DNA of 9,277 bases from Bacteroidota bacterium (GTDB lineage: Bacteria; Bacteroidota; Bacteroidia; Flavobacteriales; Flavobacteriaceae), in NCBI GenBank assembly GCA_947483095.1, contig CANKLD010000044.1, positions 1-9,277 of the forward strand. Reading direction: 5' to 3'. Position numbers and translations under genes: made by a program. Position 1 is the first letter of the stretch. Each line of letters begins with the position of its first letter. The notes under the pieces were generated by a model. That model had not been told where the DNA came from. It made no database searches and was given only the letters and a program-made list of their open reading frames with translations. Positions 1-4,508 of this stretch are shown one piece after another.

Positions 1-168
1 TTAGCTGTAGCTAAAGAAAAACAAAAGCAAAAAGAGAAAAAAGCTAAGAAAAATAAAAAAGAAAAAGCGAAGAAAGAAAAAGCCAAAAAGAAATTAAAAG
101 AAAAAACGGCTAAGAAAAAAGCGGCTGCAAAAAAGAAAAAAGCAAAAGCCAAATCAAAGAAAAAATAA
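1..168 (+). CDS. C-terminal tail of a Lys/Ala-rich basic protein (5' end outside window)
   Basis: Frame 1 is open from the window edge to a TAA at 166-168, giving 55 residues. About 60 percent are Lys, and the rest are mostly Ala, Glu and Gln, with no aromatic residues, Cys or Gly. The segment looks disordered or helical and strongly basic, like nucleic-acid-binding tails of histone H1-like proteins or of some helicases and ribosome-associated proteins. The body of the protein is missing, so no function is assigned. A strong terminator follows 37 nt after the stop, which supports this as a true gene end. The repetitive AAA/GAA/GCx codon pattern could vary in length between strains by slippage. 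A chance open frame in A-rich DNA is possible, but the continuous Lys/Ala/Glu coding without a stop and the terminator argue against it. Confidence 0.75.
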   Translation, partial: LAVAKEKQKQKEKKAKKNKKEKAKKEKAKKKLKEKTAKKKAAAKKKKAKAKSKKK

Positions 169-205
169 AAAAAGAGATGCCCCAATTGGGAAAATCACTT
201 ATAGT

Positions 206-234
206 AAAGAGCAGCCTAACAGCTGCTCTTTTTT
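206..234 (+). terminator. Rho-independent terminator after the Lys-rich gene
   Basis: A perfect 10-bp stem pairs 206-215 (AAAGAGCAGC) with 222-231 (GCTGCTCTTT). The loop is 6 nt and the T run continues to 234. It lies 37 nt beyond the stop codon at 168. The T run is on the + strand only, so it acts for the left-hand gene. A perfect 10-bp palindrome, CCCAATTGGG, lies just before it at 181-190. Confidence 0.9.
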
Positions 235-260
235 AATGTGTAAAATTTCTTAAATAACCC

Positions 261-294
261 TTTGTGAATCGCTGCGTTTCTTTGCGTAACTTTG
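261..294 (+). promoter_or_regulatory. Promoter-like match inside the first repeat core
   Basis: TTTG at 261-264, a 22-nt spacer and TAACTTTG at 287-294 fit the Bacteroidota consensus TTTG, 17-23 nt, TAnnTTTG. TAnnTTTG also occurs in later cores (for example TAACTTTG at 440-447 and TATCTTTG at 661-668), but there I see no properly spaced TTTG upstream. Because the repeats are built of TTTG-containing words, chance matches are expected. Transcription from here would cross the array and give the amidase mRNA a leader of nearly 400 nt. Confidence 0.25.
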
Positions 295-432
295 TGAAAC
301 AACTTTTATTTTGAAAATAGTTTCATATAACAAATCTTAGTGTATCGCTGTGTATCTTTGTGAATCTCTGTGAAATAACTTTAAATATGATTTTATTCTC
401 TTTAAACAAATCTTAGTGTATCTCTGCGTTTA
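280..432. repeat. 153-bp tandem unit, copy 1
   Basis: Starts at CTTTGCGTAACTTTG and contains the tail of core 1, linker A, core 2, linker B and the first part of core 3. Compared by eye with the next copy it differs at only two positions: T versus A at 337 (490 in copy 2) and G versus C at 360 (513 in copy 2). Such near-identity implies recent duplication or ongoing homogenisation. Confidence 0.92.
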
Positions 433-585
433 CTTTGCGTAACTTTGTGAAACAACTTTTATTTTGAAAATAGTTTCATATAACAAATCATAGTGTATCG
501 CTGTGTATCTTTCTGAATCTCTGTGAAATAACTTTAAATATGATTTTATTCTCTTTAAACAAATCTTAGTGTATCTCTGCGTTTA
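433..585. repeat. 153-bp tandem unit, copy 2
   Basis: Directly abuts copy 1 with no intervening base and has the same length. A third, incomplete and more diverged copy follows at 586-686, aligning over about 100 nt before the array stops just upstream of the coding region at 690. Confidence 0.92.
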
Positions 586-689
586 CTTTGCGTAACTTTG
601 TGAAATAACTTTTTAATTTAGAAATAATTTCATTAAAATAACACTTTGCGAATCGCTGTGTATCTTTGTGAATCTCTGTGAAATAGCCC

Positions 690-1463
690 ATGAAAACAGC
701 CATAATCCAAGCATCCTTACTTTGGGAAAAACCAATACAAAATCGGAAGTATTTCGAAGACAAAATCAATTCCATTATTGAAAATGTCGATTTGATTGTA
801 CTTCCAGAAATGTTCACTTCGGGGTTTACCATGAATCCAAAAGCGGTCGCTGAAACAATGCAAGGCGAAACCGTTTCTTGGTTACAAGCTTTGGCGAAAG
901 CAAAAAACACCGCAATTACAGGAAGTTTGGTCATTCAAGAAAATGGGAATTTTTATAATCGGTTGGTGTTTGTTTTACCCTCAGGAGAAATTAAAACCTA
1001 CGATAAAAAACACTTGTTTACTCTTGCGGGCGAAGATAAAGCCTACACTTCTGGAACTGAAAAAATGCTAATCGAATACCAAGGATTTAAAATTTATCCG
1101 CTCATTTGCTACGATTTGCGTTTTCCAGTTTTTGCCAGAAACACCGAAGACTATGACGTATTAATTTACGTTGCCAACTGGCCCAAACCAAGAATTAACG
1201 CTTGGGATGCCTTACTAAAAGCGCGCGCTATCGAAAATATGTGCTATACAATTGGCGTAAATAGAATTGGCGAAGACCCAAACCAACACCATTACCCTGG
1301 GCATTCACAAGCGATCGATTGTTTAGGCAATTATTTAATTGAACCGCAAGAAATCGAGGGTATTTTTATCACTACTTTAAACAAAAATACATTAGTAGCA
1401 ACCCGTCAAAAACTTGGGTTTTTGGATGATCGTGATGCGTTTGTTTTGCACAATCCTTATTAA
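690..1463 (+). CDS. Omega-amidase (nitrilase superfamily, YafV/Nit2-like)
   Basis: A 257-residue carbon-nitrogen hydrolase of normal length for the omega-amidase branch. The nitrilase triad is visible: Glu40 in LIVLPEMFTSGF, Lys106 in YDKKHLF and the nucleophile Cys140 in PLICYDLRFPVF. The second conserved Glu is Glu115 in LAGED. The CYDLRFP motif and the phrase ANWPKPRINAWDALLKARAI match cytosolic omega-amidases, which hydrolyse 2-oxoglutaramate or 2-oxosuccinamate left after glutamine or asparagine transamination, including in methionine salvage. There is no signal peptide, so it should be cytoplasmic. ATG at 690 is chosen because the protein begins directly with the family's N-terminal strand (KTAIIQASLLWE). 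There is no Shine-Dalgarno site: the repeat array ends 3-5 nt before the ATG. The next gene has its own promoter, so this one is probably transcribed alone. The family is confident; the exact substrate is inferred. Confidence 0.93.
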   Translation: MKTAIIQASLLWEKPIQNRKYFEDKINSIIENVDLIVLPEMFTSGFTMNPKAVAETMQGETVSWLQALAKAKNTAITGSLVIQENGNFYNRLVFVLPSGEIKTYDKKHLFTLAGEDKAYTSGTEKMLIEYQGFKIYPLICYDLRFPVFARNTEDYDVLIYVANWPKPRINAWDALLKARAIENMCYTIGVNRIGEDPNQHHYPGHSQAIDCLGNYLIEPQEIEGIFITTLNKNTLVATRQKLGFLDDRDAFVLHNPY

Positions 1464-1520
1464 TTGAAATATCCACTTGGCATACTATTTCTATTGAAAT
1501 CGAAAAATTAAGCCTAATAT

Positions 1521-1552
1521 TTTGATTTGAATCTAAATATTAAGTATTTTTG
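1521..1552 (+). promoter_or_regulatory. Bacteroidota-type promoter of the DUF4143 ATPase gene
   Basis: TTTG at 1521-1524, a 20-nt spacer and TATTTTTG at 1545-1552 match the phylum consensus TTTG, about 20 nt, TAnnTTTG exactly. Transcription would start around 1558-1560, giving a very short leader before ATG 1568. That start point excludes the in-frame TTG at 1550 as initiation codon. The stretch 1464-1520 shows nothing else recognisable. Confidence 0.6.
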
Positions 1553-1567
1553 ACAAAAAAAGTAAGT

Positions 1568-2695
1568 ATGGTTTCAAGAATTTTGCAAAAAGAGATAGAA
1601 AAAAATCTTTTCCAAAAAAAAGTTATTCTGGTCATAGGAGCAAGGCAAATAGGTAAAACTACTTTGTTGAAACAAGTCATTAAAAATCGAGAAGAAAAAA
1701 GTTTGTGGCTCAATGCAGACGAGTCAGATATTAGAATTTTGTTGGAGAACGCTACTACCAGCACGCAACTTTTGCATCTTTTTGGTACTGCCAAACTTAT
1801 TGTTATTGATGAAGCGCAACAGGTCGAAAACATAGGTTTAAAATTAAAACTTATCGTTGATACCAATCCCGATTTACAAATCATAGCAACGGGTTCCTCT
1901 GCTTTCGAACTTTTGCAAAAAAGCAATGAACCACTTACGGGGCGAAAAAAAGAATACTTTCTCTATCCCTTTAGTTTTTCAGAAATGGTAAATCATACCT
2001 CATTATTGTCAGAAAAAAGACTTTTGGAAAACCGTTTAATTTATGGAAGTTATCCCGAGGTAATCAACAATCCAGGCAATGAAAAAGAAGTGCTAAAAGA
2101 AATTGCAAATAGTTATTTATATAAAGATGTTTTGCGCTATGAAGGCATTAAGAAGTCGATGATGTTAGACAAGCTACTTGTGGCACTGGCCTTGCAAGTG
2201 GGAAGTGAGGTTTCCTATAATGAATTGGCAAAAACAATAGGAAACATCAATTCGGCAACTGTAGAAAAATACATAAACCTCCTCGAAAAGGCATTTGTAG
2301 TTTACAAATTACCTGCTTTGAGTAGAAATTTGCGCAATGAAATAAAGAAAGGCAAAAAAATATACTTCTATGATAATGGAATTCTCAACACTATTATTAA
2401 TAATTTTAATCCTTTGGAATTGCGAAATGACAAAGGCGCCTTGTGGGAAAATTTTTTAATGAGTGAAAGAAAAAAGAAAAACAGTTATAATAAACAGTAT
2501 TGTTCAACCTATTTTTGGAGAACTTTTGACCAATCTGAAGTCGATTATATTGAAGAATACGATGGAGCGCTTCATATTTACGAATTCAAATGGAAATCTA
2601 AAAATAAAAAGGTCCCCTCATCCTTATTAAACGCTTATACTGTAAACAGCACGGGAATAGTAGATTTAACAAATTACGAGACATTTATAGGCTAA
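1568..2695 (+). CDS. P-loop ATPase with DUF4143 C-terminal domain
   Basis: A 375-residue protein of the orphan AAA-like ATPase plus DUF4143 family, common in bacteria and archaea and without a settled function. Walker A is at residues 24-31 (GARQIGKT), Walker B at 77-84 (LIVIDEAQ), and the typical IIATGSSAF strand at 105-113 is followed by PLTGRKKEYFLYPFSF (122-137). Residues about 183-345 form the DUF4143 part, with YLYKDVLRYEG and a winged-helix-like segment (SYNELAKTIG to LLEKAFVVYKL). The end has a restriction-endonuclease-like pattern, EVDYIE (324-329) and YEFKW (338-342), similar to the D...ExK strand pair of PD-(D/E)XK folds. No membrane segment is present. ATG 1568 is preferred to TTG 1550, which adds six residues but lies inside the predicted promoter. 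It stands alone, convergent with the lipoprotein gene. Regulatory, defence or toxin-antitoxin-like roles have been suggested for such genes, but no partner is visible here. Confidence 0.9.
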   Translation: MVSRILQKEIEKNLFQKKVILVIGARQIGKTTLLKQVIKNREEKSLWLNADESDIRILLENATTSTQLLHLFGTAKLIVIDEAQQVENIGLKLKLIVDTNPDLQIIATGSSAFELLQKSNEPLTGRKKEYFLYPFSFSEMVNHTSLLSEKRLLENRLIYGSYPEVINNPGNEKEVLKEIANSYLYKDVLRYEGIKKSMMLDKLLVALALQVGSEVSYNELAKTIGNINSATVEKYINLLEKAFVVYKLPALSRNLRNEIKKGKKIYFYDNGILNTIINNFNPLELRNDKGALWENFLMSERKKKNSYNKQYCSTYFWRTFDQSEVDYIEEYDGALHIYEFKWKSKNKKVPSSLLNAYTVNSTGIVDLTNYETFIG

Positions 2696-2722
2696 ATAAA
2701 CCTCGCTTTCTTCGAATTAGTT

Positions 2723-4321
2723 TTATTGTGTTAAATCAAAAGTTTGATCCACATCCCAATTGCTACGGACATCAATTTCTTTAGGGAAATAAACTACTTC
2801 TTCGGGCTGTCGTCTTTCTAAGAAATTCCCGGAATCCCATTCCTTATTTCCATTGGCATCATAAATCACTCGAAGGGTAAATTTGGCAGGTTCTAAAAAC
2901 ATAAAATCTACCGAAGGGGCTTTATCAGAATATTCAGAAGCGATAACATCTCCTTTTTCATTGGTCAATTGCACGATAACTGGAAACTGTTTTACATTGG
3001 TTAAATTCACCCGTAAATTTCCGTAATCGGTTGCATTTTTGGTAGTCACTTTATAGGATAACGTATCGTTTTTCTGATCGATATAATCGGTTAATGCACC
3101 AGGCAACAAATGAAATTTATAAATTTGTAAAGGCTCTTTAAGAATATCAAATTTTAATTCTTGTGTATAAACATCATAACTCGTGCTGAACTTTACACTC
3201 AAAGAATCTTTATCGGTAACCTTAATTTTAGACTCGTCAAATTTCACTAACGGACGCGAGGAATAAATAGTAAATTGATCTAATTTCGACAATCCCAAGC
3301 TCGTTTTTGGAGAAAAACGTAAGGTGTCTTTCTTCTGTTCCGTTTTCTTGAAAGTATACGATTTATTGTAATTCTCATTGGTTACAGCCAAATTCAAGGA
3401 ATCGGTTTTTATAGGTTTATACCAAACCTGAACAGAGTCTTTAGCAGGGATTTTCGTTACAATAGTTGGAATAATTTCACTCCCTTTTTTCAGTACTACT
3501 TTTATGTTTTTCGGATTTCCCTCATAACCCAAAATCAATTTATTTCCGGTGGTTTGAACCGGTTTAATAGTTTTAAATGCCAACACTTCTTTGAATAATT
3601 TTAATTCAAAAACACTATCTGTAGGAATAGTAACCAACTGTTTTCTGAACCCGATTTTGTCGTCTTTAGGATTGAATTTGTTGTTGCTATTGGCGTCCTT
3701 CATTGCAACCAAAAGGTATTTTCCCGCTTTTACATTCTCAATTTTAAAGGTTTTTAAACTGTCTAGCGTATTGGTAATATATCTCGGAGCGGATTTGTAA
3801 ACCACCGAATCGGTGAATTTATTATTCACTTCATATAGCATCACCGAAACAAAAGAATCCTCTTTTTTATTCAACGCATCTTTAATGGTACCGCCAACTT
3901 TCAACGAATCAATGTAGCTGCCCGTAGAAAAAACATACTTGAATTGATTGTAAGGATTTCCCTCATTATTATCCTCAATACATTGCCCAAAATTGAAACT
4001 ATACGTCGTATTTTCTTGTAACGTATCTTTAATTTTGATGTTAATTGTTTTACTTGGAGTCATCGGAGAAACCTCAGGATTGTATTTCATTGGAGGCGAA
4101 ATAATAAGCTGTTTGGTTACATTTTTTAGTTTTACGTATTCATCAAAAGTCAAATTTATTTCCTTTGCTTTGAAATTCACACTTAAATTTTTCGGAAAAC
4201 TCGCTTTCAAAACTGGGGCAATAGTATCTTTTAAACCGCCAGAAATCGATCCGCGTTTGGCACAACCAATAAAAGTAAGGGTCAATAAAATAAAAATAGT
4301 TCTGATTTTGTTTTTCAACAT
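2723..4321 (-). CDS. Lipoprotein with N-terminal Big_5 (Ig-like) domain
   Basis: A 532-residue predicted lipoprotein. A basic start and hydrophobic stretch (residues 1-19) end in FIG before Cys20. Phe at -3 is unusual in a lipobox, but the following RGSISGGLKDTIAPV segment is typical of a Bacteroidota lipoprotein family. Residues about 33-134 fit a Big_5 bacterial Ig-like domain, ending in YVFSTGS. The rest is strand-rich, Lys/Asp/Thr-rich and likely stacked beta-sandwich modules. Two short loops, DANSNNKFNPKDD (209-221) and DANGNKEWDSG (488-498), look like calcium-binding turns. It is probably anchored in the outer membrane facing periplasm or surface; I see no clear acidic surface-export signal after Cys20. 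No enzymatic motif is visible and function is unknown. It lies 187 nt downstream of the RND gene beyond a terminator, so it is likely a separate unit. Its stop is 27 nt from the stop of the convergent ATPase gene, and I see no strong hairpin between them. Confidence 0.88.
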   Translation of the reverse strand: MLKNKIRTIFILLTLTFIGCAKRGSISGGLKDTIAPVLKASFPKNLSVNFKAKEINLTFDEYVKLKNVTKQLIISPPMKYNPEVSPMTPSKTINIKIKDTLQENTTYSFNFGQCIEDNNEGNPYNQFKYVFSTGSYIDSLKVGGTIKDALNKKEDSFVSVMLYEVNNKFTDSVVYKSAPRYITNTLDSLKTFKIENVKAGKYLLVAMKDANSNNKFNPKDDKIGFRKQLVTIPTDSVFELKLFKEVLAFKTIKPVQTTGNKLILGYEGNPKNIKVVLKKGSEIIPTIVTKIPAKDSVQVWYKPIKTDSLNLAVTNENYNKSYTFKKTEQKKDTLRFSPKTSLGLSKLDQFTIYSSRPLVKFDESKIKVTDKDSLSVKFSTSYDVYTQELKFDILKEPLQIYKFHLLPGALTDYIDQKNDTLSYKVTTKNATDYGNLRVNLTNVKQFPVIVQLTNEKGDVIASEYSDKAPSVDFMFLEPAKFTLRVIYDANGNKEWDSGNFLERRQPEEVVYFPKEIDVRSNWDVDQTFDLTQ

Positions 4322-4342
4322 GTGTTTCTAAATTTGATGACA

Positions 4343-4374
4343 CAAATTAACAATTATATTTTTGGTATTCGAAA
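4343..4374 (-). promoter_or_regulatory. Weak promoter candidate for the lipoprotein gene
   Basis: On the minus strand, TTTC (4374-4371), a 20-nt spacer and TTAATTTG (4350-4343) each miss the Bacteroidota boxes TTTG and TAnnTTTG by one base. The spacing is right, and the implied start would leave a leader of about 15 nt before ATG 4321. It lies between the RND terminator and the lipoprotein gene, where a promoter is expected. Confidence 0.35.
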
Positions 4375-4389
4375 TCTTTTGACTTTTTA

Positions 4390-4460
4390 TTAGGAGCTAT
4401 ATCCTGCTATCCGCTAAATCCTCACCAAAAAGCTCGGGATACCGCTGCTATCAGGGCTAA
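4390..4460. repeat. Flavobacterium-like intergenic repeat element (candidate)
   Basis: This 71-nt stretch is more GC-rich than its AT-rich surroundings and is bounded by TTAG (4390-4393) and CTAA (4457-4460). Inside are the related words CTGCTATCCGCT (4404-4415) and CCGCTGCTATC (4442-4452), and GAGCT (4394-4398) opposed by AGCTC (4431-4435). From memory, similar text (AGGAGCTA, CTATCCGCT, GCTGCTATC, GGGCTA) recurs between genes in many Flavobacterium genomes. It has no open reading frame worth noting. Only one copy is present here, so its repeat status depends on a genome search. Confidence 0.5.
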
Positions 4461-4466
4461 AAAACC

Positions 4467-4497
4467 AAAAAAAATCCCCGTTTTTCAACAGGGATTT
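4467..4497 (-). terminator. Rho-independent terminator of the RND efflux operon
   Basis: Read on the minus strand, AAATCCC (4497-4491) pairs with GGGATTT (4478-4472) around a 12-nt loop. Eight consecutive T begin within the 3' arm and run to 4467. It starts 12 nt after the RND stop codon. On the + strand there is no T run after the stem, so it acts only for the minus-strand operon. Confidence 0.8.
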
Positions 4498-4508
4498 AAA
4501 TTTATTAT

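Larger units (their letters stand above)
242..686. repeat. Hierarchical intergenic tandem repeat array (six 76-bp-spaced cores)
   Basis: This gene-free stretch is almost wholly repeat. Six related cores of 37-38 nt begin at 264, 340, 416, 493, 569 and 648, so spacings are 76, 76, 77, 76 and 79. Odd cores (1, 3, 5) end in TTTGCGTAACTTTGTGAAAY; even cores (2, 4, 6) carry TATCTTTSTGAATCTCTGTG. Linkers alternate A-B-A-B-A, so the true unit is a 153-bp dimer. Inside each core a roughly 10-bp word (consensus GYGWATCKYT) is repeated about four times. The left edge (242-263) resembles the end of an A linker as found before core 6, and core 1 looks chimeric, with an even-type start and an odd-type tail. 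From memory, words such as CTTTGCG and CTCTGTG in series are common in intergenic repeats of Flavobacterium and other Bacteroidota; copies elsewhere were not searched for. Confidence 0.92.

Noticed and set aside
181..190. Palindrome CCCAATTGGG as an operator
   Set aside because: It lies between a stop codon and its terminator, has no second copy in the window and no promoter beside it; probably chance.
242..686. CRISPR array
   Set aside because: Linkers are themselves repeated (A-B-A-B-A), so there are no unique spacers; repeat units are diverged and no cas gene is present.
566..934. Minus-strand open frame of 122 codons
   Set aside because: It overlaps the repeat array and the omega-amidase gene, whose catalytic motifs are intact on the + strand; it resembles no family.
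1550..1567. TTG start at 1550 for the DUF4143 ATPase
   Set aside because: It lies inside a well-matched promoter -7 box (1545-1552), so the mRNA would begin after it; ATG 1568 also fits the family's N-terminus.
2696..2722. Bidirectional terminator between the convergent ATPase and lipoprotein genes
   Set aside because: The 27-nt gap has no inverted repeat of useful length.
4143..4343. Minus-strand open frame of 66 codons overlapping the lipoprotein start
   Set aside because: It is another frame of the lipoprotein gene, which has a lipoprotein signal; no independent support.
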